Numbered from the stretch's first letter, positions 26,431 to 35,258 are shown. The stretch: DNA of 64,000 bases from an uncultured Porphyromonadaceae bacterium (GCA_900547555.1 URHG01000001.1:1-64000), one strand, 5' to 3'. Program-made: numbers and translations. Notes: generated by a model not told the origin, from the letters alone.

Positions 26431-27984
26431 TTACAAAGGTATATTACCGTGCTTCTTAGCGGGATTGACCACTTTCTTGGTCTGCAACTGTGCCAATGCG
26501 CGGCAAATACGGAAACGGGTGTTGCGAGGTTCTATGACATCGTCGATATACCCGTATTTGGCAGCATTATAAGGGTTACCGAAGAGTTGTGTATATTCAC
26601 GTTCTTTTTCTGCCAAATATGCAGCCGGATCGGCCTGCTCTTTCGCTTCTCGGGCATACAATACGGCAACGGCCCCGCTGGCTCCCATCACCGCAATCTC
26701 GGCAGTAGGCCATGCGAAGTTTACATCTCCACGTAACTGTTTGCAACTCATCACGATATGAGATCCGCCATACGATTTACGCAACGTTACGGTAACCTTA
26801 GGCACTGTCGCCTCGCCGTATGCATAAAGAAGTTTGGCTCCATGCCAGATTACAGCGTTGTACTCTTGTCCCGTACCGGGAAGGAAACCGGGCACATCGA
26901 CCAATGATACGATAGGAATATTGAAAGCATCACAGAAACGGACAAACCGCGCACCCTTACGCGAAGCATTGCAATCGAGTACACCGGCCATCTGGCAGGG
27001 CTGATTGGCGACGATACCCACCGACTGTCCGTTGAAACGGGCAAAACCTACAATAAGATTCCGTGCGAAATCACGATGCACTTCAAGGAATTCGCCCTTA
27101 TCGACGATAGCACCGATCACTTCATACATATCGTATGCTTTATTGGGAGAATCAGGAATAATTTCGTTGAGAGAATCCTCCACTCGATCCAAGGGGTCGT
27201 CGCAGGGCACAATAGGTGCTTCTTCGAGATTGTTCTGCGGAATGAAGCTAAGCAGATTGCGGATCAACTTCAATCCGTCCTCCTCGGTATCTACAGCAAA
27301 ATGAGCGACACCCGACTTGGTCGTATGCACGCTCGCCCCACCCAGTTGCTCGGCATTGACGTCTTCTCCCGTTACGGTCTTCACAACAGCCGGCCCGGTA
27401 AGGAACATATACGACGTTCCTTTTGTCATCAATGTAAAGTCGGTCAAAGCGGGACTATATACCGCACCACCGGCACAAGGGCCGAAAATACCCGAAATCT
27501 GAGGGATCACGCCCGAAGCCAAAATATTACGTTGGAAAATTTCGGCAAAACCGGCCAACGCATTGATACCTTCCTGTATGCGTGCTCCACCCGAGTCGTT
27601 GATACCGATACAAGGTACACCCATTTTCATGGCAAGATCCATCACTTTACAGATTTTTTGCGCCATTGTCTCGGAGAGAGAACCGCCGTTCACGGTAAAG
27701 TCCTGTGCAAAAATATAAACAAGGCGACCGTCGATCGTACCGCTACCGGTAACAACGCCGTCGCCCAAATAATGTTTCTTTTCCATTCCGAAATTATGGC
27801 AGCGATGAGTTACGAACATATCGATTTCCTCAAAACTACCTTCATCGAGGAGCATCGCGATGCGCTCGCGAGCAGTATATTTTCCTTTCTCATGTTGTTT
27901 GGCGATCGCTTTCTCGCCGCCTCCCAAACGAGCCTGCTCGCGCAAGGCAATCAGCTCTTTTACTTTTTCAAGTTGGTTACTCAT
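26431..27984 (-). CDS. mmdA: Methylmalonyl-CoA decarboxylase alpha subunit / propionyl-CoA carboxylase beta-type carboxyltransferase
   Basis: A 517-residue cytosolic carboxyltransferase. It shows the two crotonase-like halves of the family, with GVPCIGINDSGGARIQEGIN and FGPCAGGAVYSPALTDF in the N-half (acyl-CoA oxyanion sites) and VDVPGFLPGTGQEYN and YGGSHIVMSCKQLRGD in the C-half. It moves CO2 between (R/S)-methylmalonyl-CoA and biotin on the carrier protein. The genes on either side (mce upstream; gamma, carrier and beta downstream) place it in the Na+-pumping complex. The same enzyme class can also serve as propionyl-CoA carboxylase. Confidence 0.94.
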   Translation of the reverse strand: MSNQLEKVKELIALREQARLGGGEKAIAKQHEKGKYTARERIAMLLDEGSFEEIDMFVTHRCHNFGMEKKHYLGDGVVTGSGTIDGRLVYIFAQDFTVNGGSLSETMAQKICKVMDLAMKMGVPCIGINDSGGARIQEGINALAGFAEIFQRNILASGVIPQISGIFGPCAGGAVYSPALTDFTLMTKGTSYMFLTGPAVVKTVTGEDVNAEQLGGASVHTTKSGVAHFAVDTEEDGLKLIRNLLSFIPQNNLEEAPIVPCDDPLDRVEDSLNEIIPDSPNKAYDMYEVIGAIVDKGEFLEVHRDFARNLIVGFARFNGQSVGIVANQPCQMAGVLDCNASRKGARFVRFCDAFNIPIVSLVDVPGFLPGTGQEYNAVIWHGAKLLYAYGEATVPKVTVTLRKSYGGSHIVMSCKQLRGDVNFAWPTAEIAVMGASGAVAVLYAREAKEQADPAAYLAEKEREYTQLFGNPYNAAKYGYIDDVIEPRNTRFRICRALAQLQTKKVVNPAKKHGNIPL

Positions 27985-28002
27985 ATTTTTTCGATATAAT
28001 GT

Positions 28003-28416
28003 TTATTTTTCGGGTTTCTCACACAACTCGGTCAGCACGCTACAAGTCGATTTCGGGTGAAGGAATGCGATATCGAGACCTTCCGCTCCACGACGAGGAG
28101 CCTGATCGATGAGCTTTACACCCTTTTCCGCAACTTCGGTGAGGGCATTAGCGACCCCGTCGGCCACAGCAAAAGCAATGTGGTGAATACCTTCACCCCT
28201 CTTTTCGATAAATTTGGCAATGGTACTATCTTCCGAGGTCGGCTCGAGAAGCTCGATTTTGGTTTCTCCGATTTTAAAGAAAGCCGTTTTCACTTTTTGA
28301 TCGGCCACCTCTTCCACGGCATAACACTTCAATCCCAAAATATTTTCATAATAAGGAAGGGAATCGGCAATGCTTTTCACGGCAATTCCCAAATGCTCGA
28401 TATGAGAAAGTTTCAT
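28003..28416 (-). CDS. mce: Methylmalonyl-CoA epimerase
   Basis: A 137-residue glyoxalase/VOC-fold enzyme interconverting (R)- and (S)-methylmalonyl-CoA. The metal-binding His of IEHLGIAVKSI, the ETKIELLEPT strand, the EGIHHIAFAV histidine and the C-terminal TCSVLTELCE glutamate form the expected two-repeat HEHE pattern. First gene of the five-gene decarboxylase operon, 18 bases before mmdA. Confidence 0.95.
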   Translation of the reverse strand: MKLSHIEHLGIAVKSIADSLPYYENILGLKCYAVEEVADQKVKTAFFKIGETKIELLEPTSEDSTIAKFIEKRGEGIHHIAFAVADGVANALTEVAEKGVKLIDQAPRRGAEGLDIAFLHPKSTCSVLTELCEKPEK

Positions 28417-28495
28417 AGATATAAAAATTAAAGCTCCGCCAAGGTCTCATCGTTACGAAACATAAACGGAGTAGGTTTACATAAAATTCTCGTGG

Positions 28496-28503
28496 CAAAG
28501 ATA
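28496..28503 (-). promoter_or_regulatory. -7 element TATCTTTG of the mce-mmdA operon
   Basis: An exact TAnnTTTG match on the minus strand giving a leader of about 70 bases before mce. A -33 element is not clear. Confidence 0.5.
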
Positions 28504-28712
28504 AAAAAATATCTTGAACTCCACACCTTTTACCTAAAAAAGTGAGCCGGGCAAGCTCCCGCCAAAAGGAGAGAAAAGCCTCCCCAAATCATAGAGACAG
28601 ATGCTCCGAAACAAAGGCTCAAACTGACAAATCGGCAGAATTTACTGACAAAGATTTAGCAAAAACCGATTGCCTTCTGCCAAAAAATTTAAAATCCCAG
28701 GACGAGACATTT

Positions 28713-28728
28713 TGGCACAGGATTTGGA
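28713..28728 (+). promoter_or_regulatory. Sigma-54-like promoter candidate upstream of dnaK
   Basis: TGGCAC (28713-28718), five bases, then TTGGA (28724-28728) nearly matches the -24/-12 consensus TGGCAC-N5-TTGCW; the -12 dinucleotide is GG where GC is expected. The ATG of dnaK is about 100 bases downstream. In the 412-base gap 28417-28828 I see this site, the mce promoter on the other strand and no gene. Confidence 0.4.
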
Positions 28729-28828
28729 ACTTCCATTGTGTCGCGGTACGTAAAGGAAATCCCCGCCGGAATAACCGATCACGTCCGAAACGAAAAAAAC
28801 GATTATAAACAAATAAACTTAGAATAAA

Positions 28829-30736
28829 ATGGGAAAAATTATTGGTATCGACTTAGGAACAACCAACTCTTGTGTTGCCGTCATGGAAGGCAACGATCCG
28901 GTTGTCATAGCAAACAGCGAAGGTCGTAGAACGACTCCTTCGATTGTTGCATTTGTAGATGGTGGCGAACGTAAAGTGGGAGACCCCGCAAAACGTCAGG
29001 CTATCACCAACCCGACTCGTACGATCTTCTCGATCAAACGTTTCATGGGTGAAAACTTCGATCAGGTTCAAAACGAAATCGCCCGTGTACCTTATAAAGT
29101 AGTACGCAGCGAAAACAATATGCCTCGTATCGACATCGACGGACGTCTTTATTCTCCGCAAGAAATATCGGCCATGATCCTTCAAAAAATGAAAAAAACA
29201 GCCGAAGATTATTTGGGACAAGAGGTCAATGAGGCCGTTATCACCGTACCAGCTTACTTCAACGACTCTCAACGTCAAGCAACCAAAGAAGCGGGAGAAA
29301 TCGCCGGTCTGAACGTGCGCCGTATTATCAACGAGCCTACTGCCGCAGCTTTGGCCTACGGTCTCGACAAAGCAAACAAAGATATGAAAATCGCCGTATT
29401 CGACCTCGGTGGCGGTACGTTCGATATATCGATTCTTGAATTGGGCGACGGTGTATTCGAAGTAAAATCGACCAACGGAGATACTCACCTCGGAGGCGAT
29501 GACTTCGACCACGTAATCATCGATTGGCTGGCCGATGAATTCAAGGCCGAAGAAGGCGTAGACCTGCGTAAGGATCCTATGGCATTGCAACGTCTGAAAG
29601 AAGCCGCAGAAAAAGCGAAAATAGAATTGTCGAGTTCCACTACGGCCGAAATCAACCTGCCATACATCATGCCCGTAAACGGAGTGCCCAAGCACTTGGT
29701 AAAAACATTGACCCGTGCCAAATTCGAACAGTTGTGCGACAAACTGATACAAGCCACGATCGAACCGTGCCGTCAGGCATTGAAAGATGCAGGATTGTCG
29801 GCTTCGGATATCGACGAAGTAATCCTCGTAGGCGGATCGACCCGTATCCCCGCCGTACAGGCCATCGTGGAAAAATTCTTCGGCAAAGCTCCTTCCAAAG
29901 GTGTCAACCCCGATGAAGTCGTTGCCGTAGGTGCTGCCATACAAGGCGGTGTACTCACCGGTGATGTAAAAGACGTGCTGCTGCTCGATGTTACCCCGCT
30001 CTCGTTGGGTATCGAAACGCTCGGCGGCGTAATGACCAAACTCATCGAGGCCAACACGACCATTCCTACCCGTAAATCGGAAGTCTTCTCGACGGCGGTC
30101 GATAACCAACCTTCGGTCGAAATACACGTACTGCAAGGCGAACGTTCCATGGCAAAAGACAATAAGACCATCGGTCGTTTCCACCTCGACGGCATACCTG
30201 CCGCTCCGCGTGGCGTGCCTCAAATCGAAGTTACTTTCGACATCGACGCCAACGGTATTCTCACCGTATCGTCGAAAGACAAAGGTACCGGCAAAGAGCA
30301 AAGCATACGTATCGAAGCTTCGAGCGGATTGAGCGATGAAGAAATCAAACGTATGAAAGCCGAAGCCGAAGCCAATGCCGAAGCAGATAAAAAGGAAAAG
30401 GAACGTATCGACAAAATCAACCAAGCCGATTCGATGATTTTCCAAACCGAAAAGCAGCTCAAAGATTTGGGTGATAAGTTCCCTGCCGACAAGAAAGCGA
30501 CAATCGAGAGCGCTCTCAACAAGCTGAAAGATGCCCATAAAGCACAAGACATAGCAGCTATCGATACGGCTATGGCCGAATTGAACAACGCATTGCAAGC
30601 TGCTGCCCAAGACTTGTACAACGCACAAGGGCAACAACAAGCCGGGGCACAAAATGCCGGTAACGCCCAAACCGACAATACCTCAAACAAAAGCGACGGT
30701 GGCGTAACCGATGTCGATTTCGAGGAAGTGAAATAA
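28829..30736 (+). CDS. dnaK: Molecular chaperone DnaK (Hsp70)
   Basis: A 635-residue cytosolic Hsp70. The ATPase domain opens GKIIGIDLGTTNSCVAVMEG, with AVITVPAYFNDSQRQATKEAG (about 135), FDLGGGTFDISILELG (about 190) and ILVGGSTRIPAVQ (about 330). The linker DVLLLDVTPLSLG (about 385) and the substrate-binding domain follow, and the C-terminus is Gln/Ala/Asn-rich ending in DVDFEEVK, the EEVD-like tail. It is not adjacent to grpE or dnaJ; the gene is flanked by a terminator and stands alone. Confidence 0.98.
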   Translation: MGKIIGIDLGTTNSCVAVMEGNDPVVIANSEGRRTTPSIVAFVDGGERKVGDPAKRQAITNPTRTIFSIKRFMGENFDQVQNEIARVPYKVVRSENNMPRIDIDGRLYSPQEISAMILQKMKKTAEDYLGQEVNEAVITVPAYFNDSQRQATKEAGEIAGLNVRRIINEPTAAALAYGLDKANKDMKIAVFDLGGGTFDISILELGDGVFEVKSTNGDTHLGGDDFDHVIIDWLADEFKAEEGVDLRKDPMALQRLKEAAEKAKIELSSSTTAEINLPYIMPVNGVPKHLVKTLTRAKFEQLCDKLIQATIEPCRQALKDAGLSASDIDEVILVGGSTRIPAVQAIVEKFFGKAPSKGVNPDEVVAVGAAIQGGVLTGDVKDVLLLDVTPLSLGIETLGGVMTKLIEANTTIPTRKSEVFSTAVDNQPSVEIHVLQGERSMAKDNKTIGRFHLDGIPAAPRGVPQIEVTFDIDANGILTVSSKDKGTGKEQSIRIEASSGLSDEEIKRMKAEAEANAEADKKEKERIDKINQADSMIFQTEKQLKDLGDKFPADKKATIESALNKLKDAHKAQDIAAIDTAMAELNNALQAAAQDLYNAQGQQQAGAQNAGNAQTDNTSNKSDGGVTDVDFEEVK

Positions 30737-30757
30737 TTTCATAAAACGTTACTCTCG

Positions 30758-30788
30758 AACAGCCCGAAAGTTTTCGGGCTGTTTTTTT
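30758..30788 (+). terminator. Rho-independent terminator of dnaK
   Basis: Stem 30758-30768 with 30773-30783 (AACAGCCCGAA/TTCGGGCTGTT) followed by seven T residues, 21 bases after the stop codon. Confidence 0.9.
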
Positions 30789-30858
30789 ACGCCTCTTCTT
30801 TATTTGCAGGTAAAGAATGTGCATCTCCGAAAAAGAAAAACACCGAACATAGAAACCA

Positions 30859-30898
30859 TAAACAAAAGGCTGCCCTGAATAAGGCAGCCTTTTGTTTA
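30859..30898 (-). terminator. Rho-independent terminator of the lipoprotein gene at 30919
   Basis: A perfect 16-bp stem (30859-30874 with 30883-30898) and an eight-base loop, 20 bases beyond the stop codon of the minus-strand lipoprotein gene. It can also act as a second stop for dnaK readthrough. Confidence 0.82.
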
Positions 30899-30918
30899 TC
30901 AACTTTTTCAATAGATAT

Positions 30919-32709
30919 TTATTCCGCAATTTCGACCGATGTTACCGCCTCGCCCGACCATGTAAAGGCCAGATGATTCGATGACGGAAACTCCCTACCG
31001 TTACGGGTAGCCATCAGATATTCTGTTACCGGTTTCAACTGCTGGAAAAGAAAGTGTCCATAAAAAAAGTTTCCGCCGGAGACTTCATCGCGCATGAACG
31101 CGCGTCCTCCCTCATAATCGTCCCAATAGGTTACCAGTCCGTCGTCGAGCCAAAAAGCGCCTTTCACTTCATACTCGTAATATACGGAACTCTCCATTAC
31201 ATTGTGATCATTAACGGTACAGAGAGCTGTTTCCAGCCGAGCCTCGGTATAACGGATCGACGGTTTTTCATCATAAACAGCTGTATAATTTCGGGGGGCA
31301 AAATAGTGCACATACGGATACACATCGACATAAATCAAAAATTCGAGATCACATGTCGCCCTGTAATTTACCTCATCGATGTTGCAATCGCCCTTATATA
31401 TTTGTTGAGAAAATTCCAAAGTCTGTGTAAATCCTTTTTCCTCATCGGCTTTGATGTAACCGTTATTATACACATCGCCGTTTCTTCTCACGATAATTCC
31501 CCAGTTTCCTATATACTGTTCCATCTCCGCTCCGGGATTTATCGATGCACTTACCAGGAAATGAGCCGAAAGGCCGGAAGTCTCGTCATAAAGGCATTCG
31601 ACCTGTGTGATATTTTCGATCGAAGCTTCGATATTGTAATAGGGATATGGATTAGAACAATATCTTATCAAATGCGGATTTATCGGATAACCGGCTTCCA
31701 TATCTTCCACTTCACAAGATGAAATGAGATAAGGGCATAGAACATATGCTCCCGAAGACAAATCGGAGGGTAAGACAAATGTTATCTCTTGTTGGGTATT
31801 TGTTACTAGAACAGGCGTTATATTATAAAGGCAATTACCCAAATTCAGTATCGAAGGCGTATTCCCATATAAACTCGAAATATCTCCTACAAGCAAGCCG
31901 CAATATACCTCGTTATTTATTTCATCTCCGTAGCTATCAGCCGCCTGTCCGTGTTGAAAACTTGTCGAGGGAAAGCTACCCGAAACAATGACCGAGACCG
32001 ATTTCTCACTCTTGCCATTTACACCGAAACCGGATATAGAGGGTTCAGCATCACCAAACAGAACTCGTAACAAACCGTTCAACTCCCGGCACGCCGCTTC
32101 ATCTTCATAATGACCGACATACACATTTTGTGCCGTACCCGGCAATATGCCCGACCCGGGTTCAATGGCAGCCGTCAGCAACATTTCCAAATCTTGGGGA
32201 AACCACGACCGCACAAAATCGACCTGATTGCAGAGAGCCAAGATAGATGCTGCGACCGATTCCATCGGCGTATCAAACGTCTTTATTTCGGTCGTATCTT
32301 CATACGTAAAATGCGACAAGCGGCCATCGTCTATCGCTGTGATAAACATCTGCCCGTTGCCATGCTGTACGATATACCCCGTCATATTCGAGAAATTACG
32401 CACGACAAAGTCTTCATCAAACGAAAAAGCAAGCGATGTATTCCCACTTTGCAAGAGTGCGAAATATCCTCCATAAATCGTATCTGACGTACAGACAAAC
32501 GAAGAGGTATTACCCGAGGGAAGGGACGTCGCCGCCAATCCCCATTTCCATTTTCCATAAGAGAGCGTAGCCTCATCGATTTGCTGCACGCTGATTTCCT
32601 CTGTTACATTCGATACCCCATCATCGTTATCGTCATCACCGGTAAAATCGATACAAGAGGTACAAAACCACATCAGCACAAAAAACATCAAACCATTTAA
32701 AATTCTCAT
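30919..32709 (-). CDS. Large hypothetical lipoprotein
   Basis: A 596-residue exported lipoprotein. I chose ATG at 32709 (MRILNGLMFFVLMWF), giving a compact signal peptide ending in the lipobox FCTSC, followed by an acidic stretch (IDFTGDDDNDDG) of the kind seen in surface-exposed lipoproteins of Bacteroidetes. The body has no motif I recognise; it appears beta-rich with repeated Tyr/Phe-rich strands. It is monocistronic, bounded by terminator hairpins. Surface location is inferred from the acidic post-cysteine signal; function is unknown. Confidence 0.6.
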   Translation of the reverse strand: MRILNGLMFFVLMWFCTSCIDFTGDDDNDDGVSNVTEEISVQQIDEATLSYGKWKWGLAATSLPSGNTSSFVCTSDTIYGGYFALLQSGNTSLAFSFDEDFVVRNFSNMTGYIVQHGNGQMFITAIDDGRLSHFTYEDTTEIKTFDTPMESVAASILALCNQVDFVRSWFPQDLEMLLTAAIEPGSGILPGTAQNVYVGHYEDEAACRELNGLLRVLFGDAEPSISGFGVNGKSEKSVSVIVSGSFPSTSFQHGQAADSYGDEINNEVYCGLLVGDISSLYGNTPSILNLGNCLYNITPVLVTNTQQEITFVLPSDLSSGAYVLCPYLISSCEVEDMEAGYPINPHLIRYCSNPYPYYNIEASIENITQVECLYDETSGLSAHFLVSASINPGAEMEQYIGNWGIIVRRNGDVYNNGYIKADEEKGFTQTLEFSQQIYKGDCNIDEVNYRATCDLEFLIYVDVYPYVHYFAPRNYTAVYDEKPSIRYTEARLETALCTVNDHNVMESSVYYEYEVKGAFWLDDGLVTYWDDYEGGRAFMRDEVSGGNFFYGHFLFQQLKPVTEYLMATRNGREFPSSNHLAFTWSGEAVTSVEIAE

Positions 32710-32872
32710 ATTGCTTTTGCTATTAAAATTTATAAACTGCAAAATATTTTGCAAATATATAATAACAAACTTTTAATCACATTTATTCTTCCTAAATTTA
32801 TCTCTTTCATTTTTCAAAACTCTTTTAAAAAGTATTCTTCCATAAGATTTATATTATATCGCTTTTTATCCG

Positions 32873-32880
32873 TATCTTTG
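32873..32880 (+). promoter_or_regulatory. -7 element TATCTTTG before the GtrA-like gene
   Basis: An exact TAnnTTTG match 22 bases before the ATG at 32903. Confidence 0.55.
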
Positions 32881-32902
32881 CACAAAGAGTTTCAGTAACA
32901 TT

Positions 32903-33340
32903 ATGTCAAATACCGCTCCGAAGACAAAATTGGAAATCGTCCGTTTCTGTATCACAGGAACCATCGTTACTGCTATTTTATACGGCATATACTATGCTAT
33001 GCTGTATATGGATTTCAATGTCGACATCTCTTTTACAACCGGATTCGTTGTCAGTTTTGCCTGCAACTTCTTCCTGACCAATTACTATACGTTCAAAACA
33101 AAAGTCGATTTCGAAAACGGCGTGCGTTTCTCTATTTGCCAAGCGATCAACTTTCTCATGCAATATATCACGCTGAAAGTCTTTATTGCCATAGGAGTTC
33201 CTGAAAAAGTAGCCCTGATCCCGGTATGGGCAATCATTTTTCCCGTCAATTTCTGGCTCATGCGCTCGGTGCTGCGCTCAGAACGCTTCCGCTTGCATCT
33301 GCACAAACAACAGGAAGAAAAAAGCACCGAAACGTTATAA
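32903..33340 (+). CDS. GtrA-like membrane protein
   Basis: A 145-residue four-helix inner-membrane protein with the GtrA layout: EIVRFCITGTIVTAILYGIYY (helix 1), GFVVSFACNFFLTNYYTFKTK (helix 2), QAINFLMQYITLKVFIAIGVP (helix 3) and a fourth helix before a charged tail. It is unrelated in position to the GtrA-like protein of the lipid cluster. A role in polyprenyl-linked sugar transfer is the family expectation, not shown here. Confidence 0.7.
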   Translation: MSNTAPKTKLEIVRFCITGTIVTAILYGIYYAMLYMDFNVDISFTTGFVVSFACNFFLTNYYTFKTKVDFENGVRFSICQAINFLMQYITLKVFIAIGVPEKVALIPVWAIIFPVNFWLMRSVLRSERFRLHLHKQQEEKSTETL

Positions 33341-33665
33341 TCAGAATCTTCGGGAAGAAAATTTACAAAACCATATACCTGAATCCCGATTTTAGGGAAT
33401 ATCTCATCTGCCTTTTTTCACCCTTTTCATCGCATACAAAAGCCTCTTCGGGTACAGCATCTATCGAAGGGGAGGAAATTGATTTCATGGAATATTCATC
33501 ACCATGTAACTCCGGTAAAATCAATGAATGTTATTCTTTGAAAAAGAAAACGTCGGAGCTCTCACTCGTATAAAATCTCTCATCGAAAATAAATCGGTTA
33601 CATTCAGTTCACGATTTATGGATAAAAAAGTATAGAGAATAATAGGTTTTATGCAAAAAAGAATC

Positions 33666-33673
33666 TATTTTTG
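33666..33673 (+). promoter_or_regulatory. -7 element TATTTTTG before the structured RNA
   Basis: An exact TAnnTTTG match. It would start transcription near 33680, upstream of the rod-shaped RNA structure. No -33 match is obvious. Confidence 0.45.
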
Positions 33674-33679
33674 TATTGC

Positions 33680-33881
33680 TTTTTAACGAATTCATTGAAA
33701 AGTTCATATAGTAAGCGTTTAGCTGCTTTCTGTGCGAGGTAAAAGTCGAAAATAACCCCAATGCACCCGGAAACAGACTATACGCCATCCCCATCAACCA
33801 GCGGGAGGCGTTTCTTGTTTGTGCATAAGGGCTTCGACTCCCGACCTCGCAGATAGGAAAATGCCTTTCCGCGCTTTTTTT
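33680..33881 (+). ncRNA. Candidate structured small RNA, long rod fold (6S-RNA-like shape)
   Basis: Nested complementary segments fold almost the whole stretch into one rod. From outside in: AAGCG 33713-33717 with CGCTT 33872-33876; GCGAGGT 33734-33740 with ACCTCGC 33844-33850; GTCGA 33745-33749 with TCGAC 33834-33838; CCC 33756-33758 with GGG 33829-33831; ATGCAC 33761-33766 with GTGCAT 33821-33826; AAACAG 33771-33776 with CTTGTTT 33814-33820; ACGCC 33782-33786 with GGCGT 33807-33811. Seven T residues at 33875-33881 follow the closing stem. Size (about 170-200 bases), single-rod shape and T-run end recall 6S RNA, but the family is not proven; it could instead be a long leader of the winged-helix genes. 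Confidence 0.5.
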
Positions 33882-33904
33882 ATCAACCCTAATATCCAGT
33901 TATT

Positions 33905-34105
33905 ATGGAAACAGCCAAGATAGGTTTGAATGCGGGACTTGTATGGAGAAAACTCGATGAAAACGGAAGCCTTCCGATTCAGGAACTTGCCCGCAAATTA
34001 GATTTGAGAGCTGAAGACACAGCCTTAGCTATCGGCTGGTTGGCTCGAGAAAATAAAGTATATCTCGAACGAAAAAACGGCATACTTTACGTAAAGAACT
34101 CTTAA
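33905..34105 (+). CDS. Small winged-helix protein (DUF2582-like), copy 1
   Basis: A 66-residue protein with a winged helix-turn-helix outline: IGLNAGLVWRKLDE (helix 1), LPIQELARKLDL (helix 2), RAEDTALAIGWLARENKVYLE (recognition helix and wing). It ends right after the wing and so has no effector domain. It lies 24 bases after the T run of the candidate RNA and 11 bases before a paralogue. DNA or RNA binding is inferred from the fold. Confidence 0.75.
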   Translation: METAKIGLNAGLVWRKLDENGSLPIQELARKLDLRAEDTALAIGWLARENKVYLERKNGILYVKNS

Positions 34106-34116
34106 TAAAAACAGCT

Positions 34117-34341
34117 ATGGACAAATCTAAGATCGGAGAAAATGCCGGAATCATTTGGAGAATGATGGACAACAACAAGCATTGGGAGTATGGAGAATTG
34201 AAGAAAGCCACCGGACTGTCGGACAGGGAACTGAATGCTGCCATCGGCTGGCTGGCACGAGAAAATAAGATACAATTCGACACCGACGAATCGGGGCAAA
34301 AAGAATATTTTTACCTCGACATCAATCTGTTTATCGGATAA
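34117..34341 (+). CDS. Small winged-helix protein (DUF2582-like), copy 2
   Basis: A 74-residue paralogue of the preceding gene, sharing KIGENAGIIWRMMDNN, AIGWLARENKIQFD and overall spacing, with a longer C-terminal strand (FYLDINLFIG). Tandem duplication is the simplest explanation. The two may form a heterodimer. Cotranscription is likely given the 11-base gap. Confidence 0.75.
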   Translation: MDKSKIGENAGIIWRMMDNNKHWEYGELKKATGLSDRELNAAIGWLARENKIQFDTDESGQKEYFYLDINLFIG

Positions 34342-34383
34342 TAGGTTTCCCGGCCTTGTACGGAATCAATAAAAATACGAACA

Positions 34384-35214
34384 TTACTCCGTATGCAGGC
34401 GTATGTACGCCCGGTCATCGAAAGAGGATTGTCCTACCCCCTTTCCCTTAGTAGTCTTATATTGCCTGAAACAAAGCGGATCTTCCTGCAATATCATTCT
34501 TAAATATCGCTCGGACTCCTCTAATGTCGGGTAAAGATAGGGATAACCGTCGGTTGTCAAAATCACCTCCGTCCCGACCGATACTTCATAACATCGTACA
34601 TCGGGATTATAAGGAGTAAAACCATCGATAACCCCATAAGCATCGATGGAAGAAGGATTATTCTGAGCGAACATTTGTCGTCGCAAATCCTCTTCGATGG
34701 TTTTCCGCCCTACATCTTCAAAGATAAGGCTGTCGAGATTTCCGCCCTGCGACAAATATCGTTCTATCATCTCGGCTCGTTTCTGTGCCAAGCGCAAATC
34801 CACAGACTTTTCCGGTATATACACTTCATCACCGATGCGCAAGCGACAATCACCTACCGTCCAAACCTCCCTCCTCGTATCGCCATATATCGCTACCGAA
34901 GCCGAAAGCCGGCATTGCGGCTCGGAAACCACTCTTTCCCGAAGGCCATTTCTACAATAAAAATCCATAAATACCCGATTAGCCTCATCGATAAACTCCG
35001 ACATCGTCGCATCATACGGCAACAACCGTATCACACCGGAGAGTAATTCCGATGCCAAACGTCCTGTTGTTTTCCCATCAAAACTCAAATCGCATTTACT
35101 CGTTGCCCCGTCGACAACCGCAGCAAAGAAAGGAGTAACGACAAGTGCGTCCTCACACCGGGACGCATCACCATATTTCCCGACGACACTCTGCTCTATA
35201 ATCGTAAAAGACAT
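34384..35214 (-). CDS. PP2C-like protein phosphatase
   Basis: A 276-residue cytosolic protein with a PP2C/PPM metal-dependent phosphatase outline: EDALVVTPFFAAVVDGATSK (metal-binding Asp and DGA, about 20-39), EVWTVGDCRLRIGDE (the GDxR/GDS block, about 115), VILTTDGYPYLYP (the SDG-like block, about 215) and SSFDDRAYIRL (the final metal aspartate). I chose ATG at 35214; the upstream part of the open frame runs over the promoter at 35259-35266. No partner kinase is visible nearby. Confidence 0.72.
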   Translation of the reverse strand: MSFTIIEQSVVGKYGDASRCEDALVVTPFFAAVVDGATSKCDLSFDGKTTGRLASELLSGVIRLLPYDATMSEFIDEANRVFMDFYCRNGLRERVVSEPQCRLSASVAIYGDTRREVWTVGDCRLRIGDEVYIPEKSVDLRLAQKRAEMIERYLSQGGNLDSLIFEDVGRKTIEEDLRRQMFAQNNPSSIDAYGVIDGFTPYNPDVRCYEVSVGTEVILTTDGYPYLYPTLEESERYLRMILQEDPLCFRQYKTTKGKGVGQSSFDDRAYIRLHTE

Positions 35215-35258
35215 ATCAAAAGCCTGTATATAACCGAAAGGTTCATTTACAAACGCTC

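Noticed and set aside
28542..28808. An 88-residue open frame in the dnaK upstream region
   Set aside because: Low-complexity basic sequence with no start context, and it overlaps the likely dnaK promoter. It is more simply part of the 5' untranslated region.
28853..30670. A 605-residue minus-strand open frame opposite dnaK
   Set aside because: Fully antisense to a highly conserved gene, no domains, no promoter. A codon-usage artefact.
33226..33573. A 115-residue open frame overlapping the GtrA-like gene end
   Set aside because: It begins inside the GtrA-like gene in another frame, has no recognisable features and ends in AT-rich intergenic DNA.
33609..33797. A 62-residue minus-strand open frame in the gap before the winged-helix genes
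   Set aside because: It covers the promoter and half of the RNA fold, has no homology and no promoter. The nested pairing explains the sequence constraint better.
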